Program-made: the position numbers and the translations under genes
Source of the DNA: a virus
Direction: 5' to 3' (one strand)
IMG/VR virus record: IMGVR_UViG_3300042477_000480
Coordinates: 62,001 to 126,000 of that record
DNA length: 64,000 bases
Part shown: positions 26,195 to 34,219 of the stretch, one piece after another
How positions within the stretch are numbered: the first letter of the stretch is position 1
Layout of the letters: every line of letters begins with the position of its first letter
The notes under the pieces: generated by a model
Databases searched by the model: none
Told to the model about the DNA's origin: nothing
What the model saw: the letters and a program-made list of their open reading frames with translations, nothing else

Positions 26195-27574
26195 CTAGAT
26201 CAGTTCGCGCGCCTTGGTTTGCGCTTCGAGGTTGGCCTTTAGACTTTCAGCGCGCAGCTTTTCCATCTCAATCATCTGCTTAACGTCGAAATCGGCGAGC
26301 TGACCAGCTTCTAACCGCTTGCGCAAAAGAGCCTGCATAGCCGCGCTAGATCCTGTGAAATTTGGCGCCATCTCGGCAATTTGGTTATACGCGCTGGCCA
26401 CTTCGTGCGGATCGTAACCCGAGATAACTGGGTCGTTTAAAATCAGATCATTTAACACGCCGCGCGACTTTATCTGCTGCAACCTGTTCTCATGATCAGA
26501 GTCCGAAATGCGCATGTATGCTTTTTCTTTTTGCGCTTTCGGGTCGCCTGCCGCATCCGCTTTCGCGAGGGCAGCTTGAGGGCCCATGATTTTGCCCATG
26601 TGCGAAATTACACCGCTATACGAGCCTAGCGGGGCCGGTTCGGGTTGCTCAGGTTTTTTTTTACCTTTAGCGGCGACGGCGGCCACTTTTAGGGCCAACG
26701 GCGCAGTTTTAGCGTCGTATAGAATTGAGCCAGTTACTACTTCCGGCGCAGCCTTCGGGGTTTGCGCAGAAGCCGTTTTTTGCGAAACGTTGCGCTGGGC
26801 GTCGTTGTACGCTGTAACGTCGCGCACTACCTGCTCGACTAACGTCACAACAGGCAACGTACCGAAGTAGTCGTTTTTCGTCGTAGCCTGTTTTGCTAGG
26901 TGCGGATAAACAGCCGCAACTTTCTGCAACACCGATACGCCGGTCTCGCCAAGACGCAAGCCGACTTCGCGCAGCGCATCGTTAAACGACATGTTGCCGG
27001 GCACACGGAAATACTCGCAGAGCTTTTCCATGCTCGCAGCAGCTTTCGAGTGCGCGGCGGTGGCCTGTCGCCGCAGTTCTTCAGCGGCGCGCTTTTCCGC
27101 GACGCGCTGGCTGTACTCGCGGCGAGCTGCGGACAGCTCATCACGCGGCGCGGGCGTCCACGTGCTGGCGGGCAACTCATACTTAGCCGCAGCCGCTTTT
27201 TGCTGCGCGGCAGCGCGACGACCAATAAAGCCGGCCGGCGACACAGCGTATTCTGTTGAAACTGTCGTGTCTTGGCGCAGCTCTGCTGACGTTTTAACTT
27301 GCGCCGGATACAGAGCAGCCATTACCTTATTCGCGTCGGCTAACTGAAAATCAGCCGCCTTCTCTACTGCGTCTTCGCCCTGTTCGCGCTGTTTGTTTGT
27401 GCGGCCTGTGTTGTACGCGTGCACCATAAGATTAATGTGCCCGGCGGGAACATTAGCGTCGCTGGCGCTTTTGATGATGGCGTCATTCGGCGACGCGCCA
27501 TCGTTTACAAGTGACGCCGCGCGCTCAATTGCGCTGATCAGTTTCTGCTCAGCTTCTTTACTTAATGCCCGCAT
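26195..27574 (-). CDS. Helical head-region protein, unknown
   Basis: A 459-residue, Ala/Lys/Glu-rich, mostly helical protein. The ATG at 27574 has a GGAG site 8 bases upstream and overlaps the preceding gene by 17 bases. A long coiled-coil-prone stretch (about residues 130-190) is followed by a compact part and a C-terminal helical segment (QMIEMEKLRAESLKANLEAQ). Internal head or core protein is a reasonable guess. Confidence 0.5.
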   Translation of the reverse strand: MRALSKEAEQKLISAIERAASLVNDGASPNDAIIKSASDANVPAGHINLMVHAYNTGRTNKQREQGEDAVEKAADFQLADANKVMAALYPAQVKTSAELRQDTTVSTEYAVSPAGFIGRRAAAQQKAAAAKYELPASTWTPAPRDELSAARREYSQRVAEKRAAEELRRQATAAHSKAAASMEKLCEYFRVPGNMSFNDALREVGLRLGETGVSVLQKVAAVYPHLAKQATTKNDYFGTLPVVTLVEQVVRDVTAYNDAQRNVSQKTASAQTPKAAPEVVTGSILYDAKTAPLALKVAAVAAKGKKKPEQPEPAPLGSYSGVISHMGKIMGPQAALAKADAAGDPKAQKEKAYMRISDSDHENRLQQIKSRGVLNDLILNDPVISGYDPHEVASAYNQIAEMAPNFTGSSAAMQALLRKRLEAGQLADFDVKQMIEMEKLRAESLKANLEAQTKARELI

Positions 27575-28505
27575 TGTTAATCTCCGGATAATGCAAAGCT
27601 TCGATGGTTGTTTGGTTATCCAACTTCCCGCCGACAGCCACAACCATTAGTTCATCGTTTCTTAATTCAGCGGCGTTATTATCATAAGGTAACATTTTTC
27701 TGGCTTCGGAATCTAGCTTTGTACCGACGCCAAACGGCAGCGACGAGAGCATTGCGCCTATATTTTCAACAATTGTGGTGTGGGCTTTGCTCGCGTTGTC
27801 CGTGTTCCGCTCGATCTCGACATATTTTACAAAAGAATCGATTAGCGGTAACTGGGTATGAGTATTAACTGGCACGCTGAGGCTGGCAAGGGCGGCTTTG
27901 TACTTCATGCAGCTAACCGCCATGTCCTGAAAGTAACTAGAAACGCCGTCCGGCCCTTCTGGCCGCGGAATTGCGCCAAATTTATTTATCACCGCATCAA
28001 TGACATGCGTGCCGCCACGAAACCCCAGCAATTTCCACAGTAAGTCGTAGTGCCGCTCCTGAAGCCCGCGCGTCACCGCCTCAGCCATGATTACATTTTG
28101 CACGTAATCCATGTTGTCGAGCTTTTCGCGCACGTCGAAAAACGTGTTGATATAAGCGGCGATTACCTCTGTTTTTGTGCCAACGCGTTGAGCGATTTCT
28201 TCGTCCGTCTGCCCCGCCAAAACACGCGCCTCGATTCCCCAGCGTGTTGGCGTTTTATCTTCACTCCAAATTGTGTGCGCCCAGTACAGGTCGGGGTCTC
28301 GGTGAAGGATGGCGTAAAGAGACTGCGGGCGATTGTTTGCGCGCTCAAAGTGCCGTTTAAGCGTCACGGCACGGCGAATCCATTTAAAACCGTCCGGCCC
28401 GTCGATTGTCCGTGACGCGCGAAAACCACCGCTATCAATTTCAATCGCGCGCAGCCACCTCCAGTTTGGCGCGCGGCGCGGACTGTCGCGTAACGAGTTG
28501 TTCAT
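27558..28505 (-). CDS. HTH protein in head gene block
   Basis: A 315-residue protein with a clear helix-turn-helix-like segment at about residues 91-128: IEARVLAGQTDEEIAQRVG, then TEVIAAYINTFFDVREKL. The A-G-x-T-D-E-E-I-A-x-x-x-G unit resembles LuxR/sigma region 4-type helices, and the Y-x-x-x-FFDVR-x-x-L extension occurs in other phage proteins. The remainder is helical. It could be a small-terminase-like DNA binder or a transcription regulator. The position between head genes favours a packaging or virion role. Confidence 0.5.
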   Translation of the reverse strand: MNNSLRDSPRRAPNWRWLRAIEIDSGGFRASRTIDGPDGFKWIRRAVTLKRHFERANNRPQSLYAILHRDPDLYWAHTIWSEDKTPTRWGIEARVLAGQTDEEIAQRVGTKTEVIAAYINTFFDVREKLDNMDYVQNVIMAEAVTRGLQERHYDLLWKLLGFRGGTHVIDAVINKFGAIPRPEGPDGVSSYFQDMAVSCMKYKAALASLSVPVNTHTQLPLIDSFVKYVEIERNTDNASKAHTTIVENIGAMLSSLPFGVGTKLDSEARKMLPYDNNAAELRNDELMVVAVGGKLDNQTTIEALHYPEINNAGIK

Positions 28506-28889
28506 TTAGCGCAGCGTCGGGGTGTCGACCGTGACCGAAAACACGAGCGTCTTCGTGGCGGCCGGAGTAATTTTCAAATACAAATAACGCTGCGGATTTG
28601 TCGGCGTGCCGTCTCGGTTTAAATACGATACGTCTAAGTCGTTTTTGAACGGCGTCGACTGATCAAACGACAGCACTTTAAAAGTGTCTGCGGGTAATGT
28701 GCTATTTGGCGCCTTATCTTGCTTGCTCGAATACAGCGTCGCAGAGAAGTTGCCAGTAGCCCCGCCGGCAGCCTCAACAAGGCTATACCCGCGCAATACG
28801 GCGCGATGCGGCATCGGCACGGCAATTGTGTTAGCTTGCCCGCCAGTGGCTTCAAATGTAACGCTGCCAGACCAAACTGTACTTGGCAT
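28506..28889 (-). CDS. Small beta-sandwich head protein
   Basis: A 127-residue protein of about ten short strands (VWSGSVTFEATGGQ, YLYLKITPAATKTLVFSVTV), with no cysteine and a compact size. It fits a decoration or fibre-base protein. It abuts the HTH gene with no gap. Confidence 0.5.
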   Translation of the reverse strand: MPSTVWSGSVTFEATGGQANTIAVPMPHRAVLRGYSLVEAAGGATGNFSATLYSSKQDKAPNSTLPADTFKVLSFDQSTPFKNDLDVSYLNRDGTPTNPQRYLYLKITPAATKTLVFSVTVDTPTLR

Positions 28890-28898
28890 ATTTCACCT

Positions 28899-31277
28899 TT
28901 AGACGTTTGCAACAGCGCTAAGATCAACGTTTTGCGCCGCTTCTTCGGGATACGGTTCAACGGTTTTTTGCTTAAGGAACAGGATCACGTCGCCCAGCAT
29001 TTCAAACGCGTTGCGCAGCGAATCCTCAAGCTCGGGCATGTCGGCTTTGCCGTAACGCTCAGCAAACCGATCGCCGTGCCAGTAAAACATAAACAGGATA
29101 CGGCCCAGCTTGTCGAGCCCCTTTGTCAGTTCGCCCATATACCGATCGACCAACGAGTCATCGCGGACGGCGCGCAGCATCGAACCGACCATGGCCGTGT
29201 CAAACACTTCACGCTGCCCGCTCTGCGCGGCGTCGATGACGGACCGCACATCCTTTTGGTCAAACATCGGGTTGGGGTTGTAAATCTGCCGATCCGTGTT
29301 GCTGGCGCTCATGCCAGATACCGGCAAGCCAACGTCGATGCCAAGCTGCGTCGGCACGCTTGTACCCATGATGCTTTCGCCGCCCATAACGGCACCCGGA
29401 TCAGACGGCGCGTTCGGCGCGCTGTTCACAAGCATCGGCCCGCCATACGGATCAGCGTACTTCACGCGGCACTCAAACTTACGTTTCGCGGAAGCCTGCT
29501 TTAAGATCTCGCGGGCAGCTTCTTCACGCAGACCGTGATGCTCAACAAGCGTAACGAGCGCTTTGATCGGGCTGACCGCCGCGGCTTTGTTAATCGTGAC
29601 TTCGGTGCCGGTGTGGTACACCGTCAGCGACGCTGTCTTCTGGAACAACGCCAGTTGCGCGTCAACAAGATTGCCGGGCTGCAGAGCCGGCGGATCACTC
29701 TCGCCGCAACCGCAGGCGCTTTGATCTTCGGCTGTTTCCTTGTCGTCTTCTCCGCGGCTGACGTTCAACAGCTTAAAGCCTTCGGGGACAAAGATGTCGC
29801 CCATGCTCGCCCGCAGGCTGGAGCCCTTCTTGCCGTTTAAATGCAGACGGACACCGTCGCGCCACTTGTCGTAGTTTAACGGGTCGTTGTAGCAGCAGGG
29901 CGAAATCGTGCCTTTCGGCGGATACTTGGAGTGATCTTCTAGATGCACTTCGTAGCATGTATCGCCGTCGCCTTTGCCGTATTCTTTGATAACACGAAAC
30001 GGCGCGGTTGTGTCACCGCGTCGGCTCAGCGCTACATAACGGCTCGACTTGTTCGGAACACTGTTGGCGTCGGGCAGGCCATCAAACCACTTGTCGAACT
30101 CTTCGCCTTCGATCCGCGATAGCGCAAAGACCTGATCGGCACGGGTGTTAAGCCAGTTACGCGCGCCCTCGACGCGAATAACGGTCACAAAGTTTTCGCG
30201 CTTTGCGGCACCCTGCGGATGAACGGCGACATAGCAGCGCTCAACTCCACCCGGCTTGACCAGAATCTCGTACAGCCCGCTCTCGGTCGGGTTAAACAGT
30301 TTCTTTTCGACTTGGATATGATACGGTACCGATACGTTATCACGATCACGCTGGTCGAGAATCAGTACGCCGTCGCGCAGCAGCTTTTCTTGATCTTCTT
30401 CCGTATGGCCAGCCGGCAGCTTGGTCTGCACTGTGGCGTCATACGTGATAACTTTCAGTCCCGTTGCCGATTCGGGCTTTTCGGGTGCTTCTGAAAGTAC
30501 GCTCGCTACTTTCGGCTGATTTTCGCGCGCCTTGGCCGACGCGATAGCTTGCTTAATAACATCTAGCCCGTGGAACTCGTCGATAGCCGCGGCAATTTGC
30601 GGCGCATGCTTGCAGGTGTTAACAAGCGTGCTGATCATTTGCAGACCAGCTTCTTTGAGCAAAAACGTTTTTAGATTCAGCGCGTCGCCAATTTCTTTAA
30701 ACGTCTGTTCGGTGTTCAGGGTTGCCGACTTCGCAAACGCACCGATGGCGGCGGCCATCATCTCTTTGAGCGTCGGCTGCGCCGATCCAAACTTTGCCGG
30801 GCTCCGCGACAGCTGCGTAAAGTCTGGCTGGCGCTGACCAAGCCGCGACAACGACCGGTCGACGCCGCTACCGAGAATGTTCGGCTTGCGGTTGATTAGA
30901 TAATTAATCCAGTTTTCCTTGAGCGGCACGAACATGTCCTGATTCTTGATGTACAGGAGTTCGTGGCCCTTGAGGTCGCCATTGAGGAAGAATACCGGCG
31001 CATACAGCCAGTTAGAGCCGACCTTAAACGCAAAGACGCCAACGGCCTTTGTGTTTTCTTTGTTGCGGTCGAGAAGCTGGAAACCGATTTCGTGGTCGAG
31101 CAGTTTGGGCGCTGAGTCGCGCAGATAGGCGTGCGCCAAGTTGCTAAACGACTGCTCAAAGGACGTGTCGTCGCCTTTTCCGCCGAGATCAGCATATTTG
31201 GTTTGCGTGCGATCGTACGACCGCATTACGTTTAACCAATGCTTTACAGACGACTCTTTAGCTTTTTTGTTGTACAC
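28899..31277 (-). CDS. Large virion-associated protein, unknown
   Basis: A 792-residue protein. The GTG at 31277 has a full GGAGG 8 bases upstream, so an ATG 24 bases earlier is rejected. The N-terminal domain (residues 30-140) has VGVFAFKVGSNWLYAPVFFL and an IKNQDMFVPLKENWINYL helix. The middle is mixed, with a CGCGES knuckle near 535. The C-terminal 100 residues are helical with an FYWHGDRFAERYGKADMPEL motif and end in FLKQKTVEPYPEE, a pattern I associate with phage proteins near portals. It could be a portal-ring or ejection protein; I cannot decide. Confidence 0.5.
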   Translation of the reverse strand: MYNKKAKESSVKHWLNVMRSYDRTQTKYADLGGKGDDTSFEQSFSNLAHAYLRDSAPKLLDHEIGFQLLDRNKENTKAVGVFAFKVGSNWLYAPVFFLNGDLKGHELLYIKNQDMFVPLKENWINYLINRKPNILGSGVDRSLSRLGQRQPDFTQLSRSPAKFGSAQPTLKEMMAAAIGAFAKSATLNTEQTFKEIGDALNLKTFLLKEAGLQMISTLVNTCKHAPQIAAAIDEFHGLDVIKQAIASAKARENQPKVASVLSEAPEKPESATGLKVITYDATVQTKLPAGHTEEDQEKLLRDGVLILDQRDRDNVSVPYHIQVEKKLFNPTESGLYEILVKPGGVERCYVAVHPQGAAKRENFVTVIRVEGARNWLNTRADQVFALSRIEGEEFDKWFDGLPDANSVPNKSSRYVALSRRGDTTAPFRVIKEYGKGDGDTCYEVHLEDHSKYPPKGTISPCCYNDPLNYDKWRDGVRLHLNGKKGSSLRASMGDIFVPEGFKLLNVSRGEDDKETAEDQSACGCGESDPPALQPGNLVDAQLALFQKTASLTVYHTGTEVTINKAAAVSPIKALVTLVEHHGLREEAAREILKQASAKRKFECRVKYADPYGGPMLVNSAPNAPSDPGAVMGGESIMGTSVPTQLGIDVGLPVSGMSASNTDRQIYNPNPMFDQKDVRSVIDAAQSGQREVFDTAMVGSMLRAVRDDSLVDRYMGELTKGLDKLGRILFMFYWHGDRFAERYGKADMPELEDSLRNAFEMLGDVILFLKQKTVEPYPEEAAQNVDLSAVANV

Positions 31278-31357
31278 GGCCAGCCTCCATGCGGCACACA
31301 ATTAACAAACCGCTGTAATTTACCGACTTGCGGTCCCTATATCGTACAAAAACTAGC
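31278..31357 (-). other. 80-base gap after RNAP beta-prime C-terminal gene
   Basis: No gene. It holds the GGAGG site of the following gene and an AT-rich stretch with TTTTTGTACGATATAGGG on the minus strand. That stretch could be a -10-like element for the head operon, but it lacks a matching -35. Confidence 0.3.
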
Positions 31358-33238
31358 TCAGGGCTTCCACCCGCTAGTTGTACCCGTCACGCCAAACTGC
31401 TCGCCTTGGGCTAAAGACGGCACATAACTGCTGCCGGCTGTATCGCTACTTAACCCCCGGTGAACGCTATTCATAAGCCCCTTTTCCTGATATGAGCCCA
31501 GCATTCGGGTCATCCAGTCAGGGTCGTTCGAAATGTTTGCCATGCCGCGCACCATTTCGGGTTGGAACGGCGGCGGCTCTTTGTGGGCTTGTATGTTTTT
31601 AATTCCGTACTTATTCAGGTTGTTCAATACCCCGCGCCCGATTTTTGTGCCGATCGAGTAGTGCAGCACCGGTTTTTCGAGGTAATGGCCTGTTAGCGTT
31701 TGCGGGGCGCCAGCCACACTACCTTCACGCGGCGTCCAGTTTCTCTCCAACATCGCGTACGGCACAATGTCGTCCGGCGCATAATTCCCGTACTCGTCTG
31801 TGAGGCGCACGTGATTTACAAGTCCGCGGGATAGCAGCTCAATATTGCGGCGATGCGCTCCGATGCCGCTATTACCCATAACTTGGCGCATAGCTTGCAC
31901 AAAATAGCGCCGCCCTTCGCCGATACCCTTGTGCTTTACGATTTCCGACGGATTCGGCATTCCGTCAGATAGAACGTCGCCAGCCTCCAGATCATCACCC
32001 TTTTTGATCGCCAACGATCTTTCCGTCGGCACATAATGATCTTGGCCGTTAATTTGCACGTAGTATCCGCCCTGCGGAGCCGGCCTGATTTCTTGCACGC
32101 GGCCATCAGTTTGGGCGTGTGCGGCGCCGTCCGGGTATTTCTTCGGGACCTGTACAAGGGCGTTGAGCGCTTTAAAACCCGAGATTGCGCCAGCGCCTCC
32201 GACGCCGCCAGAGTGTTTCGAGCTAATCTGGCTCTGTGTGACAGGTTCAGACAGCGCTTGGGCCGCAGCGATACCCACATAATCTCCAGCCGGCGGTAAA
32301 CGGCCTTTTTCTCTAAAACCGACATCGCGCGCGTATACGCCGCCATCAGCCGGGCCTCCTACGATTGGGCTACGCACAAGAATATCTTTTGTGCCCATCT
32401 CTTTGATGTCGCGCAGGATCTTGGGCGTTAATACGGTGTTGCGCTTGTACGGCCCGACAGGACGCGCAAGTAACGCGCCTTCGTTGTCCGGGTCGTCAAC
32501 ATCGGTCGGATAACCACGCTCTAGCGCATCAGCTTTTCGGTCTTCATCATCGTCGTCATCGTCGTCGGCCGTGACCAGCAAACGATGCGTCATCTGCGCG
32601 AGCTGTTTACCGTAGAAACCAGCGTCCGCAGTCGCCGTCTTAAGATCGATAACACCTTTGCGCGTGCCGAAAGCGCCGGCAAAATACTCGACAGGTCGTA
32701 GCCCCTGCCCGTAGCCGCGAAGAACGGGAATTGGAATTGGATCGCCGCGGTGATCCAGATACTGCATGTCTGCGCCGATCAGCGAATTCAATTGATATTT
32801 ATTGCCAACGCCAGAGCCAGTGATTTGATGCACAAGCGGATTGTCTTGCGACTCGGCTTCTTTGTACACCTTGTCGAGTAGTTCCGACTGCGTGTTAGCG
32901 GCTAATTCCAGCAGTTTTACTTGCTTTTCTTTGTCGCCCAATTTCTTGTTCGACAAGATTTCTTGCATTGCGTGCTGCGTGCGGATCTGCGCCGCTTTAA
33001 CGGCCAATGTCGGCCGAATGTGCTTCAGGCTAAACGACAGCCCTGCGCTAGAATATCCCGCGTCCTTGCCGACGTCGTGCAGCCGCTTCATTACATCCCG
33101 GTACTTGTCGGGATGCTTTTGTGCTAGCTCAGTGGCTAGCGCGCCCATGCTTTTCTTGGTTAATACCCGATCGTAATCCCGCATTTCTGGCGGGAGCGCG
33201 TCGTTAATCAGGATTTGACCAAGCGTTGTTTTAAGCAT
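31358..33238 (-). CDS. RNA polymerase beta-prime C-terminal subunit
   Basis: A 626-residue protein starting at ATG 33238. MLKTTLGQILINDALPPEM matches the TT-x-GR-x-LFN-x-x-LP segment that follows the active site in beta-prime. RPVEYFAGAFGTRKGVIDLK (181-200) and TATADAGFYG match the bridge-helix region. VGIAAAQALSEPVTQSQISS (321-340) matches the trigger-loop helix. The region that carries the second zinc site in cellular beta-prime is replaced by an Asp-rich loop (about 224-233) and GVYARDVGFREKGRL, with no cysteines in the whole protein. It completes the beta-prime begun in the gene at 34220-38647. The split point resembles the rpoC1/rpoC2 division of cyanobacteria. Confidence 0.92.
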   Translation of the reverse strand: MLKTTLGQILINDALPPEMRDYDRVLTKKSMGALATELAQKHPDKYRDVMKRLHDVGKDAGYSSAGLSFSLKHIRPTLAVKAAQIRTQHAMQEILSNKKLGDKEKQVKLLELAANTQSELLDKVYKEAESQDNPLVHQITGSGVGNKYQLNSLIGADMQYLDHRGDPIPIPVLRGYGQGLRPVEYFAGAFGTRKGVIDLKTATADAGFYGKQLAQMTHRLLVTADDDDDDDEDRKADALERGYPTDVDDPDNEGALLARPVGPYKRNTVLTPKILRDIKEMGTKDILVRSPIVGGPADGGVYARDVGFREKGRLPPAGDYVGIAAAQALSEPVTQSQISSKHSGGVGGAGAISGFKALNALVQVPKKYPDGAAHAQTDGRVQEIRPAPQGGYYVQINGQDHYVPTERSLAIKKGDDLEAGDVLSDGMPNPSEIVKHKGIGEGRRYFVQAMRQVMGNSGIGAHRRNIELLSRGLVNHVRLTDEYGNYAPDDIVPYAMLERNWTPREGSVAGAPQTLTGHYLEKPVLHYSIGTKIGRGVLNNLNKYGIKNIQAHKEPPPFQPEMVRGMANISNDPDWMTRMLGSYQEKGLMNSVHRGLSSDTAGSSYVPSLAQGEQFGVTGTTSGWKP

Positions 33239-33239
33239 G

Positions 33240-33479
33240 TTACTTTGGCCAGATAATTTGCTGCATTGGCTTTGGCTTGAAATCAGATACGACAACCGTT
33301 TTTTCGATGCCAAGCGCCCGCAACATCGAATGGAAATCTGGCTCACCCGGCGTGGAATACACGATCGCTTCGTCTACTTGAATAGCGACGAAGATCGGAT
33401 TGCCCAGATCGTCTTCAACTACAACACTGTGCGCTTTCTGCTCAGTAGGTTGTAATTTGTGCTGCGTTTTAACGAGCAT
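33240..33479 (-). CDS. Small protein between the RNAP genes
   Basis: A 79-residue, beta-rich protein (SVVVEDDLGNPIFVAIQVDE) with a C-terminal basic strand (VVVSDFKPKPMQQIIWPK). Its stop lies one base before the start of the beta-prime C-terminal gene, and its start overlaps the previous gene by 11 bases. No family was recognised. Tight linkage makes an RNAP-associated role possible. Confidence 0.55.
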   Translation of the reverse strand: MLVKTQHKLQPTEQKAHSVVVEDDLGNPIFVAIQVDEAIVYSTPGEPDFHSMLRALGIEKTVVVSDFKPKPMQQIIWPK

Positions 33480-34197
33480 TGCCGTTGAGACTCCGAACCA
33501 TTGCAGCTATAGCGTTTGCTTTAATCTGCATGTCGGTCGGCTCATCGGGATTTTGCCGGTCAACGGGATGCCCGATATACGACGCCGACTTTGTTTCAGT
33601 CTGCTGCCACCACGCAGCCTTCGCGTTGGGATCGGGTTGTGGCGCATTGGGCGGAAGCGGACCGCCGGGAGGAAGCGGACCACCGGGCGGCTGCATACCG
33701 CCGCCTTGTGCGTTCGGGTCTTGCGGCGGCGGTGCCATCGGTCCGCCGGGCAGCGCTGTCTCAGCCGGCGGGGCACCTGTCGTTCCCGGGGGCAGCACAA
33801 GTGACTCCGGCGGAACTTGAACACCCATCGCGTTCATAATCGCGGTGAGCTGCTGCTGCATGTTGTAAAGCCGGTAGTCGAGCATCTGCATCATTTGCTC
33901 GGGCTTGAGTTTCTGCTGAGTGGCTGGAGCCATCCCCGGTGCCGCCGGGGCGGCAGGCGCAGCTGGCATCGCGGGAGGAGCGGCACCCATCGCAGCCGGA
34001 TCTACCGGCGCGGCACCACCAGCCATCATGGCCGGATCGGCAGGGGGCGCAGCTGCGGCTGCCGCGGGATCAGCCGCCGGATCTACCGGCGGTGCACCAC
34101 CTGCGGCGGCCGGATCAACGGCGGCACCGGGGACGAAAGCGGCTTTTTCAAATCGCGCTTTTGCAAGCGCAATTAATTCTGGATTGACTGTAAACAT
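33469..34197 (-). CDS. Pro/Ala-rich low-complexity protein between RNAP genes
   Basis: A 242-residue protein; the ATG at 34197 has GGAGG 8 bases upstream. Residues 20-95 are Ala/Pro/Asp/Met repeats of the type VDPAAAGGAPPVDPAADPAA. A helix follows (KPEQMMQMLDYRLYNMQQQL, about 98-117), then a Gly/Pro linker and a polar helical end. The single ordered helix flanked by flexible arms suggests a tether or virion linker. Position between the two polymerase subunits is notable. Confidence 0.6.
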   Translation of the reverse strand: MFTVNPELIALAKARFEKAAFVPGAAVDPAAAGGAPPVDPAADPAAAAAAPPADPAMMAGGAAPVDPAAMGAAPPAMPAAPAAPAAPGMAPATQQKLKPEQMMQMLDYRLYNMQQQLTAIMNAMGVQVPPESLVLPPGTTGAPPAETALPGGPMAPPPQDPNAQGGGMQPPGGPLPPGGPLPPNAPQPDPNAKAAWWQQTETKSASYIGHPVDRQNPDEPTDMQIKANAIAAMVRSLNGNAR

Positions 34198-34219
34198 GTG
34201 ACCTCCGTGTGCGCCAAAG

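Noticed and set aside
28899-31277. Calling this 792-residue protein the portal
   Set aside because: The position would fit, but no portal-like helical stem or clip pattern could be seen, so I left it as an unknown virion protein.
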